Origin: Crotophaga sulcirostris
Lineage: Eukaryota; Chordata; Aves; Cuculiformes; Crotophagidae
Reading direction: 5' to 3'
NCBI GenBank assembly: GCA_013397455.1
Contig: VYZB01000932.1
Location: forward strand, 32,196 to 96,195
DNA length: 64,000 nt
Shown here: positions 23,068 through 38,006 of the stretch, piece after piece
How the letters are laid out: the number at the start of each line of letters is the position of its first letter
How positions within the stretch are numbered: position 1 is the stretch's first letter
Translations under genes and position numbers: made by a program
The notes under the pieces: generated by a model
The model's database searches: none
What the model saw: the letters and a program-made list of their open reading frames with translations, nothing else
Told to the model about the DNA's origin: nothing

Positions 23068-26000
23068 CCTTTTCACTTTAAAGGCTCTTTTTCTAAAGCC
23101 TTTTTTATCATTAAATACATCTATTTATTTACTATTAATAGGATACCTTTTATAGTACAGCATAACATAATATTTAATAATATTAATATTAATATATACT
23201 CTTGAGGTGCTATGGACTTAGTCTAATCCCCAGCCTCTTGTTCCTTTCTCCCTTCCTGTTTGCTCACTGTAGGACTCACAAGACTGTAGGGAGCCTGATC
23301 AGAGAATCAGTATGGACGAAAATGTATCATTTTGTTGCCTCTGTATTATTCCCTCATCCTTTTCTCTGGTCCAGCCTGCTGCATGACTCACAAATCCTAA
23401 CAGCAACCCAAGACATGAATGCGATAAATGCAGTTGATGGTGTAGAAAAACATTGCTCCTTTGACAACAGCCCACTTAACTTTATTTAAAATATTTATCA
23501 AACTGCATCTTGATGCAATGTCTGTAGTGCAGAATCACGATTGGAGATTATAACAGTCCTACAGCTGTAAACCGTCTCACCACTTGTCTATGTTTCTATT
23601 GTATAATGCCTGCTATCAGATTTACTGAGTACACAAAACTGACTCTTGCTACTTAGAAGAAAATGCATCACAATATCTTGGATTGTCAAGATTGTTTTGA
23701 GTTGCAAAAGCTCCAGGGAGCAAGTTTAGATTTTGTTCTTTCATGGAAGTATTATACAGTATGCCTGTTGTATTCATTTTAATACAGTTCAATCACTATA
23801 AAGACTTGAAATGATAAATTTAGAAAAGAAAAAAGGATCCCAAAGATTAAATATGTATTACAGATTGAAAATAGTTACAAAAGAGAAACTTAACTTAAGA
23901 AGCTACAATCTTAAGATATACATAGCACTATTTTTTTCTTGGGCTGCTTCAATTTCTTCTGAGATTTAGGTCTCCTTTTTCCATCCTCTACCCCTGAACT
24001 CCTTAGGTTCTAAGTTTGGCTTGCCCATACAAGGTATTTCAGATTAGATTTTAACTGCTCACTTCTAAGGGATGGAGTTCTTTTTTGCTTCTCCTGCCGT
24101 ATTTCAGAACTCCATTCAAGTTCGTTTATTTGAGAGACAGCATGTCCTGAATTTATGGTGATCCCAATATGCACTAGCCTTCGCCTCCAGATTCTATGCT
24201 AACTAATCCATTGGAAGTAATCAAAAGTAATCATTTACATTTCCTAGTTAAAGTGTTCCTGAAGGATTTATTTCTCTGTAAATAAAGACAGATTTTGGAG
24301 TTAGCCTGAAGTACATCCAGTTAAGCATAATTTTATTGCCAGAGAGGAGCATGGACTGGAGGACAAGGAACAATAGAACTATAATTTTAACATTTGTAAC
24401 CAGGTGACCTTTACTTTCATTCTCGTAAAGCATAATGGAGTGTTTACACCATTAGATTAAGGAATTTAGTTTACCTTAGAGCACTTAAATTGGACTCTAC
24501 ATTGTTCTCTGAAAAGGAAACATTTTTTCCATTAATTTTGTGCAAGACATTGTCTCTTAACTTTGAGAACCAAAACAGGAACCTGACTATGAACACCACG
24601 ATTATTTTTGCGTTTCAGTAGAAAGCTTGTCAAAGCAATTCAATGCTTATCTTTGCTGTCAGAGTGGTCCTCAGAAAAGCAATCAAAAAAGCCTTTTATC
24701 TGAACATGCTTAGTTCTGAGACGTAAAAGTTTATGCAATTGTCTAGCTTACTTCTTCATTGTATGGCACAATCTTAAGCACATAAATTTATATGTAGATG
24801 CTGTGTAGCATTTCAGTCAATTAGAATATTATTACGCTATGATAAATTTCTGGTTACTAAAGCATCTTCTAAATTGGACGCATTAGACACTGAGAGCAAG
24901 CAAAACTTATCATTGATATTAATAGTGACTTTCACTTTCTTTTTAAAAATGTAATTGTACCACTTTGTCATCTGGTGAAACAAAATAACCTCAATTATAT
25001 TTCAGATATCTTAAAAGTGTCATCAAATTACATGTCATTTTCAAATGTATAAAACATTTCCTGCTCCTGAAAAGATTGCAAGTTGAATGTGTCACAGACT
25101 GTATGCGAGACAAAGGGCTAAGAGAGTATATTTCTGGTTCAAGTTTATAAATCCAGATTAAATGAATAAATTACATTGCTGCTACAGAATACCTTCTTCA
25201 ATGTTCATCCCTCCTGCAGCAGCATTAGCAATTGAATTAATTAAACTCCATTAATTAAATCTGTATAAACTTAATACAGAGAACTATTTGCAAATTTTCT
25301 GCTAATATTTCTGACCAGCTACCAATTCCGAAAAACATAAATGTTGTTAAGTGGCTATTACTATCAATACAGGATTTGTGCCTTATTCTGTTGAAACACT
25401 ATTGTCTTTACTCTGTGGCATGTTAGCTCCTTAAATTGATGGCACATTCTTTTAACTTTTCTGATGCATGTTAATCTACTTCCTCCTACAAATCATTGAC
25501 AGCTTATTAGCAGAATTTTTTTGGCTGTGACTTGTTTGGTAAACAGAAGTATTTTAAAAAATAATAATAATAAAAACTCAAACCTCAATTCTATTATATA
25601 GTATAAAGTAACCCTAACTGTAAAGACTGGTTTGTCTTTTTCTTTTTTTTTTAGTTTCTGTTTTCAGTTAGCAGTTGTCAACAATTCTGTGATTTACCTG
25701 GAGCCAAACTTATGTTGTCACTGAAATTTTTCAAATCTCTGAAACTCCTAGTACTGTCACTAGAAAATCTACTGTAATATTAGAGAGATCTAATTTGTAA
25801 GAGCATGACTTCACAAGGTGAACTGGGAAAGTAAAGAGGTTGTCAGAAAGATTGAAAGATGACAAAAGGAAACAATATCTGGTCTGATCAAAGAGCCTCA
25901 ACTAGTGAGAGAATTGTCATTGAACTGAGGCTTCATGAAAAACTGAGAAGTTCAAGAGAGATAATTGGATTATTGTGAACTTGAAAGAGTGCTGAAAAAG

Positions 26001-29000
26001 TAATAGGAATGGAAGAAGTTACAGATCATAGAAAAAAAGAATTCTTTAGTTGATTTATTTAAATTTCAAAATAGAAAAGGTAAATTTAAATCTTAGATGA
26101 GTAACTCATCTTCTGAGTGAGGTTCGGTCTTACAGTAATATATGAGAATGTAAAAATAATTTCTCCTATAGAAGAACCAGATGCAGTAGCTGAATAACTT
26201 CGCAATGTGCAAGAGATACCTGTCAAAAGGTTGGAAATTCCTTATACTGATTCGAAAACTCTTTCTTAAAGAAAAGATCTAAATTTAAATTTTTAGTTTA
26301 CTTGCAAATTTAACTAAATTCCAAGTGGAAGCTTAATCAAGGTCTAGACTATGTGAACTTACTAATTAACTTGCTACTAGATACTCCATAGTGGGTACCT
26401 CTCAGTCTAGATTGTTGCAACTGTGTCACTTGTGTGGACAGTTAGGTAGATTCACTTGATTTCAACCTCTTCTGTTCCAGGTGGTTATTCAAAGAAGCTA
26501 TAAAGTTCACTTCCTTTCTCAGCAAACTGCAGCTTGACACGGATTAGAGCAGTACTTTTCACTGTTCAGTATCTAGCTTTTTCCTGGGACTGCTGAACTG
26601 TTAAAGGCATGGTGACAACTGCCAGCACTCTTTCCTGAGGCACAGTAACTTCCTTCCATACTTGGTCACGAACATAAAGTTGGTGTGGTATCTTGAATCA
26701 ACAAAGTAGGAAAAACGTAAATACTCCTATATAATATTACATTATTTTAAGAATATAAAAATAATTGCATTTTAATTCTACTATAATACTGTATTTAATT
26801 ATTTTTAAATAAGCAGCATAACATTCTAATGAATTAATAGACTTATATTCAGATATGCTTTATTTTAAATGAAGGAAAAATTTTTATCTAGAGAATTTCA
26901 CTGTGGTGATAGAATTTTGTCTTTTATTGTCTTCGTAGGTATTTAATTAAGGTTTGAGAATGCTGAAATTATTATCAGCTAATAAAAGCAAACTTCAAGA
27001 ATGTGTCTTTTTTTCCAAAAGAAACATTTGCTACATTCATTAAATTCTCACTGAATTCTGTTAACCCTTCATATGTTCTCTCTAAAGTAGATCTATTTTA
27101 ATCCGATTTTCTTCTCCTGGAATTTAGTAAATAAGTAGGAAAAACGAAAGTGAATGAGTAGTCTTTGGCTATACTGGCAGTTGAAATGTAAATTGAGAAA
27201 ATGAAATAGTCAAAGCCTTCATGAGGAACTCACCATGGAGGATAAAAAAAATGGCAAGATTAGAAAAAAAAGACTCCATATCTGCACAGACACCTCGACC
27301 CCCTTCTCAATTCTGTGTAGACCAGATGGAACTCAGGACACTGTAGTGCTTCATTTCAGAAACAGCGATGTTTTTAAAATAATGTCCGTAGGGTCTGTAA
27401 CTGCCAGCTTGGCTGCCATAGAAAATCTAGAGGATTCTAGGTCACTCCTCTGCTGTGAACCGTTGAACAGAAGCTTTGAGTTAAAAATGTTTCTTGTCAG
27501 CATTTCTGCTGTCTACAACATAATAACAGCAGCAAAAATGATAAGACCTTTTTTTTTAAATTGTGAAGGAGGAACAGTACAGACCCTTTCAGTTTTCAAG
27601 TGCCAGGAGTCCCAGACCTTTGGCTCCAGGGCAAACTGGAACCTTGTATTTTTGTTTCTTATAATCTGCTTGTGTGGATGGCAGAGTAGCTGTGATCTGG
27701 GAGTATTTGCTAAAGCTGATATAGTACAAGTGGACTTATAAAAGGGATAGGATAGTAAACTAGGAGTAGTCTTTAAAATCTTTCTCATCTTACCTTCCAA
27801 CCAGGACATACCTACAAAAATGAAATTAACGCAAAGTGAATTGCAACACTAACACCTCTTACCAGTTCATTCATGAGCACATCATCTGTGTCCAACCTCT
27901 TACTTCTGTGAAAAGCAGGCTTTGAGCTAGTATGCCCTTCCTATCCTTTCCACTCGTGCAGTGTGGTTCACATTGCGTGGAGAACTTAGGGTAGCAATTG
28001 AGATGCATCAAATAAAACTTTCTAATACAGTAGCAAAGTAGAAATGTAAATACAGTCTGTGTGCAAAGCCAACTCCTTTTCAGAGTAAGTGGTTTATTCA
28101 GGATATGCATGGCTGGAATAGTTTCTTTATAAAGGTGACTAGGGAGGAATCCTACTTGTATTAGTCAATGACAGCGATGGACATTTAGATAGGACAGTAT
28201 TAGTACAATGAATGATAAGCTAGATCAGAGAGTCAGATATTTTAGTAGAAAAATATGCCACATAAATCTGTAACAAAAGAAGAAAAATATTCTAATATTA
28301 CATAACATTACATAAACAGATATGCTGCATGTATTCTATTTTCTGTTTGCTCTTCTTCTGGATAACAGGATTTTTCATGTTTTGGCTATATCTGGACCCC
28401 AATCAAATGCTGCTTGCAGTTCTGACATAGTTGCCTATTAAATGCAACTGAAGGCAAGGGAATAATCTACCCTCTAATTTGGAATGACTGTTAGATGTTA
28501 GGATGACCAAATGAAACTTTTTGTTTGGACACAAAAGTATATCAGAATATTCATCAGTCCGTATCATAAAAATGAAACTTTGTTTTTATATCTCAAATTA
28601 TCAGTCCTTTCACAGAATACCAAAACCAAGGAAATATCCCTAAATGCAACTGGCATCTTCACAGCTTACAGACTTAAAGGAACTTCCTGCCTTTGCTTCA
28701 TTTGCACAGCTCCCAGTGACATTAAGTGAATTGTATGGGTGAATTGAAGGCATAATTATAGCCTAATTATCCTGACAATTGCACTGTGTATAACTTCTGC
28801 ACAGAAACCACTCCAAAAACACAGTAAGTTAAATGTATGTTAGTAATAATAAATAGTAATAATAAATGCACATAAAGGGAAAACAGTTTTTTGCATGTAA
28901 TTTAGCTCTTTATAGAAAAGGGGACTAAAACTAATCTAGGTCTCATTTTTTGCTTTCCTGACTGTAACTTCATTTTTTTTTTTAGAAAATATAATGAAAT

Positions 29001-32000
29001 GGTAGAATACTACAGTATTGTATACTGGTTTTTGTATCTTTCCATGAATATTGCCATTATTAGTTTTAATATTTTTTCGTTAGTTTGTTACTTTATTATT
29101 AGTTTTTCAGAGTGAATGAATAATTTCTTATTCATGTATATCTTAAAAATGCAGTGCTCATACACTGAAATGGAAAAGTTTGTTTGAACTTTATTAAAAT
29201 GCAGTTATCTCAAGGAACTCTATTTAATTTGGCCTCTGAAGTCCCTACTCATGTTGTGCTGCTGCATATGCCTTGTGATGTTTCTAAAACTGTTAAATAT
29301 ATTGTTATTTCTAGACATCCAGTGTTCACCTCTCAGTCAAAAATTATAGAGGTCAAAATGAATTTTGATACATTGCAAAGTAATAAAATCAACTTCCAAC
29401 AGGCATATCTGGTGAAGACTCAGACTGTCTAATTATATAGAACATAGTACAGCCACTTTCAATTTAATGCAGATTAAATAGAAAATTCTATCTGCAGTAT
29501 CTGTCATAGCTATTCTGACAGATGGAATCATTGAGAAAGGAAGATTTCTAATCCATTCTACTGCGTGCATAGCTAGCTAGAGGAGTTTCTTTGATTTAAT
29601 ATCTGAACAATTTAAAACATATGCTGTATGCAGAAAAACAATGTGTAAATTAAGTTTCATTTGTGGAAATAGATGACAAAATAACATGGGCAAGACTTAC
29701 TTCTTATATTTTAGTTTAGGTAAACAATGTTAAGGACTATTATTACAGAATTGATTATGGCTTGGGTTTATCTGTTTTAATCACAGTTGTTTACAGTATT
29801 GATGTCTGAAAGAGAGCTGATTGCTCTACCTTTCTTTTACTGTAGGTGAAGGGAAATAAACCATGAGACACCCAATTTGGTTTAGATGGTCTCATTCTAA
29901 AGCTGATGTCATTCATTAAGATGAATAATTATTCTTTAAAGATGTTACTTTTAACTAATTATAAATGGAATGCAGATGAATATTTCTTAGAGATCTACAC
30001 TATAGATGTGTGCATTTATTATAATCATCTGTTGTCCTGAAAAGTCCGTTTTTTGCTTCCCAGTGCTGTATTTTGTTTGTTATATTTTGTTTTCCTTTTG
30101 CACCAGTATTTCAACACTTGATCTAGCAAAACAATAATGAATGATGCATAGAACCTACTTCGGTGGAGTAGTAGTTATTTCACCTGTGTCTGTCTGTTGA
30201 GCAGCACTACGATCAGGTTTATTAATCATGACCAGGGAACCAACTTTAATTAAAAGGAACTATTTTAGCATGTTCATAATGGGATTATATTTGTCCACCT
30301 TTCTAATGGGTTCTTTGGGACTCTTAATGGTCCCTAATTGACTTGTTTGTAGTCACTGTAACTCTGGTCATTCTGGTACAGTTAAGGTCAAGAAGAATAA
30401 CTGAACCAAAATTTTCACAATGAAAGAAATGAAAATTGTCAGATATTTCACCTGAGATTTCCTATACATTTAAACTAGGGAATCTCACTTTGGGTTACCA
30501 GCACAGTTGATAATCATTATAAATGGTTTCAACTACTCCATAAAATTTGATGTACTGTATATTAGGGTCTACTGCATTATGGTTTTTCCAAACCCAAGGC
30601 ATTCTTAAGTGCTTCTCTCCCTAATGCTTCGTGAGATTTCAAAGGGTATGTAGTGCGGTACTTGGAGGAAAAAGAATAATGAGCAGCTTTGTTAATTTTA
30701 AAACAGTTATTGTGTTGGAAACTGGCCATATGAAAACTTGTTGGTTAACATCCCTGTTAAGACATATTTTTCTTTCTTAGTCCACAGGAAGCTGAGTCTG
30801 AAAGCATTGTGGATATGCTCAGGCTATAGAAGTTCTGAATTTATATGTGAAGCGGTATAAGAAGTATAAAGGGTGTATAAAATCCATGAATATCGATGTC
30901 AGTGCAAATTAAAACTCCCGAAAGTGGTTGGAAGTTATTATCTTATTATAAATTATTAAATTATAAATAGTTGGAAAATAGTCATATATTTTAATTCCTT
31001 TTAAAAAAGAAAGAAAAGAGAAATGCTTTACCTAAGCTGAGAAAGAAAATGTCCAACACCATATTTTTCCTATTTTAGTTGCCTATAAAGTAATGTAGAA
31101 CCCTAAATAGTCTGTTTAGATATTACCAAAACAGATAAACAATACAAGCACAGCTATACAATTAATCATCTGGGACTCATGTCACCTAACTCTAGGCATC
31201 TACAGAATATATACCTGTTATGTGACCTAGACACTGTAAGTTTCCTATTTTAGTTGTAGGAGAAAAAGGACTGCTGTAAGAACACAATTTATCAGGTCCC
31301 TGTTAGTCAACAACATTAGGAAGGCAAAGTCCTACCCCAGTGTCTTTCATCAGCCCTAGCAGCAGTCTTGCTGCCACCCAGACTGTAAATTCTAGACAAA
31401 TGGTGTCAACACAAGTAAACACAAACATCTCCTCCCTCCACATGGAGTGATTCTTAAAAAAAAATTCTATTATTCTGGAAATTTAGTTTCAAAAGTTTAA
31501 ATTAGGGGTCTACTTCTGCTTATACTGCTATTGACTGATTCCCTGAGTCTCCTACATCGAGTCCTCTCTCAGAGAATGTCTTTTCTCCATCCTCTACTGC
31601 GCCAAAATGAAAGATAAAACAGTGTTCCCACCTTATTTGTGAGAATAGTTCCATGAGTTTTAATTAGCAAAGATCCTGATTAGAGCAGATGGAAAGGCAT
31701 TTATGTAGCAGTGACTGAATCACTTCAGTTGTGTATATACTAGTAAACTGAATATGTCTATAGAATGGGTGTAAACCCTAGCAGATTATCAGCCCTGCCA
31801 TTTAATTGTCAGAACATGCATTACCTGGTATGTTTTCTGCTTGTATCAATTAGTATCTTCACACAACTCGCAGGCATGATGTGGAGAATTGCATATATGG
31901 ATGAGGCCATTGTGGTTTGGGAAAAAAAATAGGATATAAGGATTTTAGCCATTCCTTGCTACTGGCTCTCAGGTGTAGAGAATGGTTGCTGACCTATTTC

Positions 32001-35000
32001 TTTACTAACACCTATGTAGCTTGAACCTCCCAGGTTGCACCTCGTGCATAGTTTTACCAGCCAGCTTGTTCTGTATATTTCCATGCTCAACATCCATATC
32101 AATGAACTATCTTTCCTTGGCACTTAACTTTTCCATGGTATAATATGTGGAGCTAAGAAATAGAATGTAGAGTTTTACATTTACCATGGAGGATGAGTTT
32201 TAAAATTTAGACAAGCGAACACAGGATTTGGCTAATTATCAAATTTGGCTAATTAAATGATCATTTGATTTATCCTCAAAACCATTCCGAAGACAACTAG
32301 TTAAAAATTTCAAAATGATGGAACGAAAAAGTTAAACATCACTTTTATGATGGTTTGGTAGTGTTGGAAAAAACAACCATTTCAAGATACACAGCCTTGG
32401 ATGGGAGATAAAGTATCATTTATCTTAAGATGAAGGGCTTTTAAGAATTAGTTTCCTGAATCAGGAACAGTCCTTAAGCAGTTAGGAAAGGTGTATTTTT
32501 ATCCTGGAAAAAGGAAGCAGGTACATGTCCAGCTGAGGAAGAAAGCACTTTAATAAAAATCAACGTATGAAACTTTAGTGTATTGGAAAGTACTTTCTGA
32601 TTCATAGTTTGAATTAATCAATATGTTTCTAGGTCACTAGAAAGCTTTGCATTGTCTGTTAATTTTCACATGATATCCAATAAACATAAAAGAACAAACA
32701 ATCGCCTGTGTAGTGTCACAAATCAATTGAACGTTGCTTAATAATCTTCATTTCATGCAAATCACTGCTACTAGTGTATGAATAATGCTTTGAGGTAACC
32801 ATAATAATTTAATAAATAATCCCTTGCATTTCAAACTTTGTGTTGTTATGTATATAGCTACCAGATGGCATCTTAAAATACATCTAACTGTTGATACGAG
32901 GTTTAACAAACCCAAGTTTTAGGTTTTTTGTGACATTTCACTTCTAACCTTAGACTCTGATTTCTCAAGTCATTTAAGAGATGACTGTTCTGGCAGACAC
33001 ATAGAAGAAGCAAAGTGAAAACAAAAAGAGGTAAATGAATGGGATGAGGACAAATTAGATGCTAACTGCAGAGAAATAATTGACTATTATATTAAGTTAT
33101 TATCTCCTTTTAATCTATAAAATATATCAAGCAATATCTGACTTAATTTGAAATTGATATAAAAGCAAAATATTCCACGAGTAAGTGATGCTGTTGATAT
33201 TAATTTAACCTATGCCCGGGAGCAATTGCCCCAGTTTGAAATCAATAGATCTACATTATTTCAAATATACTGATGAGAGCATTGATGAGATCTGCACTTT
33301 AGTGTTTAATATTATGAATAATATGAATATTATTCAGCATATTGCAACCAGTGTCTTGAAATATATAAAGAGCTACATAATCACTAATATTGTAAATCTC
33401 TGTCATTGCAGAAAATGAAGGAAAAAATTAAAGAAAGAGAAGGTTTGAACATTAGGGCACCGTAGTACCATTACTTCTCCTATCACCAAATTTACTTTTC
33501 ATCATGAAAACATAACAAAATACTGACAAATACAACCAACTTATTCTTTTTCTGCTTCTTGCAGGAAAGAGAACATTGTAACATTTTTCTCTCCCACATT
33601 TAGAAAAAGTAGACTCTGGCTATCCCTTTCCTGCCTCTGAGGGTAATTTAGGAACTTCCCACCCAGTAGAAATAACTGCTAATTAAAAAACAAGGACTAA
33701 CCCTAATTAACATTAAAGAAAAAAGAAAAGCTGTAGTAATGTACTGAAGAGATTCAGTTCTGCTGCTCCTGCAACAAGGCTCTCTTCTGCTGTGATCCTG
33801 TTCTGCATCCTATTAAACATGCTTAGAACATGAAAATATTTGCATATGATAGTAGAAACAGACTCTATGTCAAGAAAAATACACTCTGCCCTCAAAATCT
33901 CTTGCTGTTGCCTGTAGAACCCTTCATGTCTGTGGCAGGAGCATGGGTAACAAGTTGCAGTGAAAGAGCTAACATTGAGCCTTTGTGTGTCTCAGTTTAT
34001 ACACAAGATCTCTATAGTCTCCCAGATTGCTGTTAGAAGATGCATTTGCAATAATTCTCCTTAGTAGCATTTTTTTCTTAGAGAAAGCACTAAATTATGG
34101 GATTGCTAAATTATTGTTATAATCTAGTGATGACAACTTTTTGTAAGAAAAATAGAAACAGAGAACATATTCAAAGGAAACCTTTAAAAATTTCATGACA
34201 CCTTCACAGCAATACCAATATTAAAGCCAATAACCTGTCCAATTACAACATGAGTGATTTATTCTGCCAACCTATTCTGAAATAGAAGATATTAATTTAA
34301 TAAGCCAAGATACAATACCATGATAATGTACTTCATTTTAAATACTATATTTCATTTGCGATTTCAAGACATTACCCTGAGTTAAAATGTTTTGGACAGA
34401 GACAAGTCTGGAAAAAATGGGATATATCAGCTTCATGAAGAATAATTTAGTCACCATGTAGCATAAAGTGTTTTCAAAGGAACAATTAAATAATATTTCC
34501 AGAAGGACAAAGCAATAGATTTTGTTCGAAAAAAATATTTTTGAAAGCAAGACTATTGAAAGCCAAAATGAGATTAAGGCTGAACCCGAAGTAAACCCTT
34601 AATTTGTTAAAAAGTAACTCCGAATTCTAGGAAATTGTAATTATCAATACAAATATCAAAGCACTTTTAACAAACTGAAAGCTAATTAATTTCAGCAGGT
34701 GAACATTCTTCTAATGAAAATCAACTCAAAATAGTTTGATTTTAATCAAAATATTAATCTCGTTAAGAAATGAGCAAAGTCATAGATAAGAAATATTTTC
34801 TGTAATGAAAAAGTTTGAGATAATCATATGAGTGTATGAAGGATATATTGGTAAAGTTAATTAACAATACAGACTCTTATCTGAATACATTTCATGCACA
34901 TGATATATTTAAATGATTAATTGAATATACATGCCATGATGTGTCATGATTAAATCACAACTTTTCACTTCATGGAATGCTTCTGCAGAAGTAGGCTTTG

Positions 35001-37922
35001 CAGGTGATAAAAAAAAAAGTTCCATTTCTTTGTAATATTTGCATTTAGTATTTAACTTGAGGAACAGTAGTAGTAATAAATAATGAAATGATAAATGTAA
35101 TAGTATCTGGGATTTCTGATACTTCAAATTTGAGTCCCAGCTATTAGCCAGAGGACTGCAATGCTGAAAACAACACTGACTTTTGAAGAACCATCAGAAT
35201 TTCATGCAGTTGATGATGCAGTTAAATTCTTGAGGGGTTTTGTGGATTGTTTTCCACTTTTACCACCATCACCAAGCTGATCTCAGCAAAGACTGAAGTA
35301 GAAAGCAGTGCAGAGAAATGAATAAATGTTTTCAAGAAAAATGATTATACCAAAGTTTGGCTTTGCATAAGCAAAAGTACATTCGACTTGTCTATTCCCA
35401 TCTGAAGCATTTTCTCTTATCTTTAAATTTCAAATAAATATCTAAATACAATCTATCTAAACAAATACATAGGAATATAGGAAATAAAAATAATAAGTTT
35501 CATTTTGTTATTCAATCATAATAATCTTCATCATCAAGAACTGTAAGTCCTTAATCATCTGGAGTTTTAGTATATATTCACATAGTTAAGGTTTTGTGAA
35601 AATACAACTAAATAATTCAAAGGTTTTAATATCTAAGTAATCCCGTAAATTGTGTAATATTATTGGAGGAGATTTTACTTATATCATCAATGTAGCAATG
35701 TCAATAACATCGTCCTTCTTGAAACAGCTGCTCAGGAGAGCTGTAACTCTTGATTTTAGTGACTCATTACGTGTTTCAAAACATTTTGTTTCACAAAGCA
35801 AATAAAAAAATTTAAATGAGCAAGGATTTTTATTCCCTACTTTCAATCTAGTTTTTGATGTTACAGAACTAAAATACAACAGTTAGCCCTGAAGCTTTCT
35901 CAATTCTATTGAAAAGTGCTTTTAAATCCATGAATGAGGAGGATCACAATATAAAATTTTCATGCTAATCTCAAGTTTATCTCCAGTTTTCAGATTTGAT
36001 TAATTTAGTTTTGTTACCTTTTTACAGGAGTCAACTCTATCATAACTGTAGAGTTTATACTTAAATTCTCTTGTAAAAATAACATAGGAAAGTAGAAATA
36101 CACATACTGATTCCAGTTAAGATATTATGTGTTTGTTTCTTATGTCCCAGAATCTTCTCAGTGTCTTTGTGTAAATGTTGCTAGTGTAAGAAAAGGCAGA
36201 ACATTGCAGGACTTAAGTAAGTGAGAGGTTTAAAATGGAAGAAATTACTTTAGAAACAGAGACTTCAGAATATACTCAAAAGTTTGATCTTACATAAGCG
36301 CAGTAATCGAATATAACTAAGATTTAGTAACTCATTTTCATTTTTCTTAATATCACAAATATGTAGAGGAAGGAAAATATGTCTTAACGAAGACACGTTT
36401 GATTTTCCCTGAAAAAAGTTAGACACTGTAGAAATCACATCAATACTGTAGTCTTGTCTGGTTAGTGTCATGTGTCTCAGTAAATATTTGATTAGGTATA
36501 ACGGATAAAGAAGAAAAGCTTTTCAGGATTTCCACATGCTCATATACCATATGTGTTAGTTAATGGAGCCATCATTAACATCCAGAAAGTTCACTGCCAA
36601 AATTAACACAACTGATTGATGGGTTGAGCACTCGGGACACTAAGACCTTAATTGCAAAAGTGCTCCAACTGTCACAAAAATGTCTGATGAGAGTAGATAT
36701 TTTCCCTGAATGAAAACACATCTTTCTAAACTTGTTGAGAAACAAAGTAAAAAATGGATCTTTCTTCTCATTTTTCTGTTCACCTCTATTTCACAAGGAA
36801 AAAATGAAGGGAAGTAAGACTGAAAGCTTCATCAGTTCATTAGTGCCTTTCCACCAAAAATGGAAAATTAATGCTGAAAATATTTTTTGTCCATCAATTG
36901 ACAGTCATATTTTTTTCCCTCCATATACATTAAAGTAGAATTCTATATCATATGATTGAACATGTCAGATATAGACCTGAGGATACATTTCTGCATATTC
37001 CTTACCATTTCACACTGCACTAACAACCTACTTGTATAACATATTCCTTTGACACTGTTTAGCTCTTCTAAAATACCAATCTGTCACTCTTTAAAGAAGT
37101 TTCACAAAGATCTCTATAAGATATATGATCTTTCAGTGAGTTAGCACTGCAACGAACACCTCATAAACTCTGTCAAACAGTGATTTGTGCAGGACTGCAA
37201 CAGGCTATTAAACATATCTTTTCCTAGAATATTTTTCTTCTTCTCAATAAGGAGAATATTGGAAGCATTTGAAAGTAGGAGCCAAAGGGGTGTTGTTCAA
37301 GTAGTTTCTCAATATAGAAATATTAGTAAGTTCAGAGACATGACTGCCTGTTCCAATATTAACCTGTCATGTAGAGACAGACAGAGAAACAGTGGCCTTC
37401 ACAGATGTTCAATAAGTTAATTCAAATATTTGAATTATTGTAATGACAAATCTTTCCTCTCAAATTATGACAATTTCTGCTCATTCCAATAACAGATCAG
37501 TCAAGAGAGGAATGACCCACAGCATGTAACTTGAAGGGATGAGGATAAAAGTAGCTTTTATTCCAACTGCTAACATGATTTGAGGGAAAGCTCACTCTGT
37601 AAGTTCAAGCTTATATTCGTTAAAAAAGGAAACCCTGAAGGAAGAAGGTTAATACATCCGTCACATGAATTACTTTGCAGATAGTCTCCATCACTGTATC
37701 TATAAAATAAGAGTAAATGCCTTTTACTGCTTGTGTATCAAACACAATTATTTTGGTGCAGGAATAACAAAGGAAACTGATCTCTCCTCCTGCAGCAGTC
37801 AGACTAGAAATTTTAAATAGTTCTTTCTCATTTTAAAACTAATGAAAAAAACCCAACCCATAATAGTCCATAGGTTAGAGGAAAAAACTGTACTGATTCA
37901 TGTCTATTATTATATTATTTAC

Positions 37923-38006
37923 CTTTTCACTATTAGAAAGGAAAAAAATATAATTAAGCACTTTTCACTATTAGAAAGGAAAAAAATATAATTAAGCACT
38001 TTTCAC
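37923..38006 (+). repeat. Perfect 38-bp tandem duplication (2.2 copies)
   Basis: The unit beginning CTTTTCACTATTAGAAAGGA occupies 37923-37960 and is repeated without a mismatch at 37961-37998. The first 8 bases then recur at 37999-38006. Confidence 0.95.

Noticed and set aside
35161..35280. 39-codon ATG-to-stop frame with protein-like composition
   Set aside because: Short, with no recognised family and no splice sites. Not supported beyond chance.
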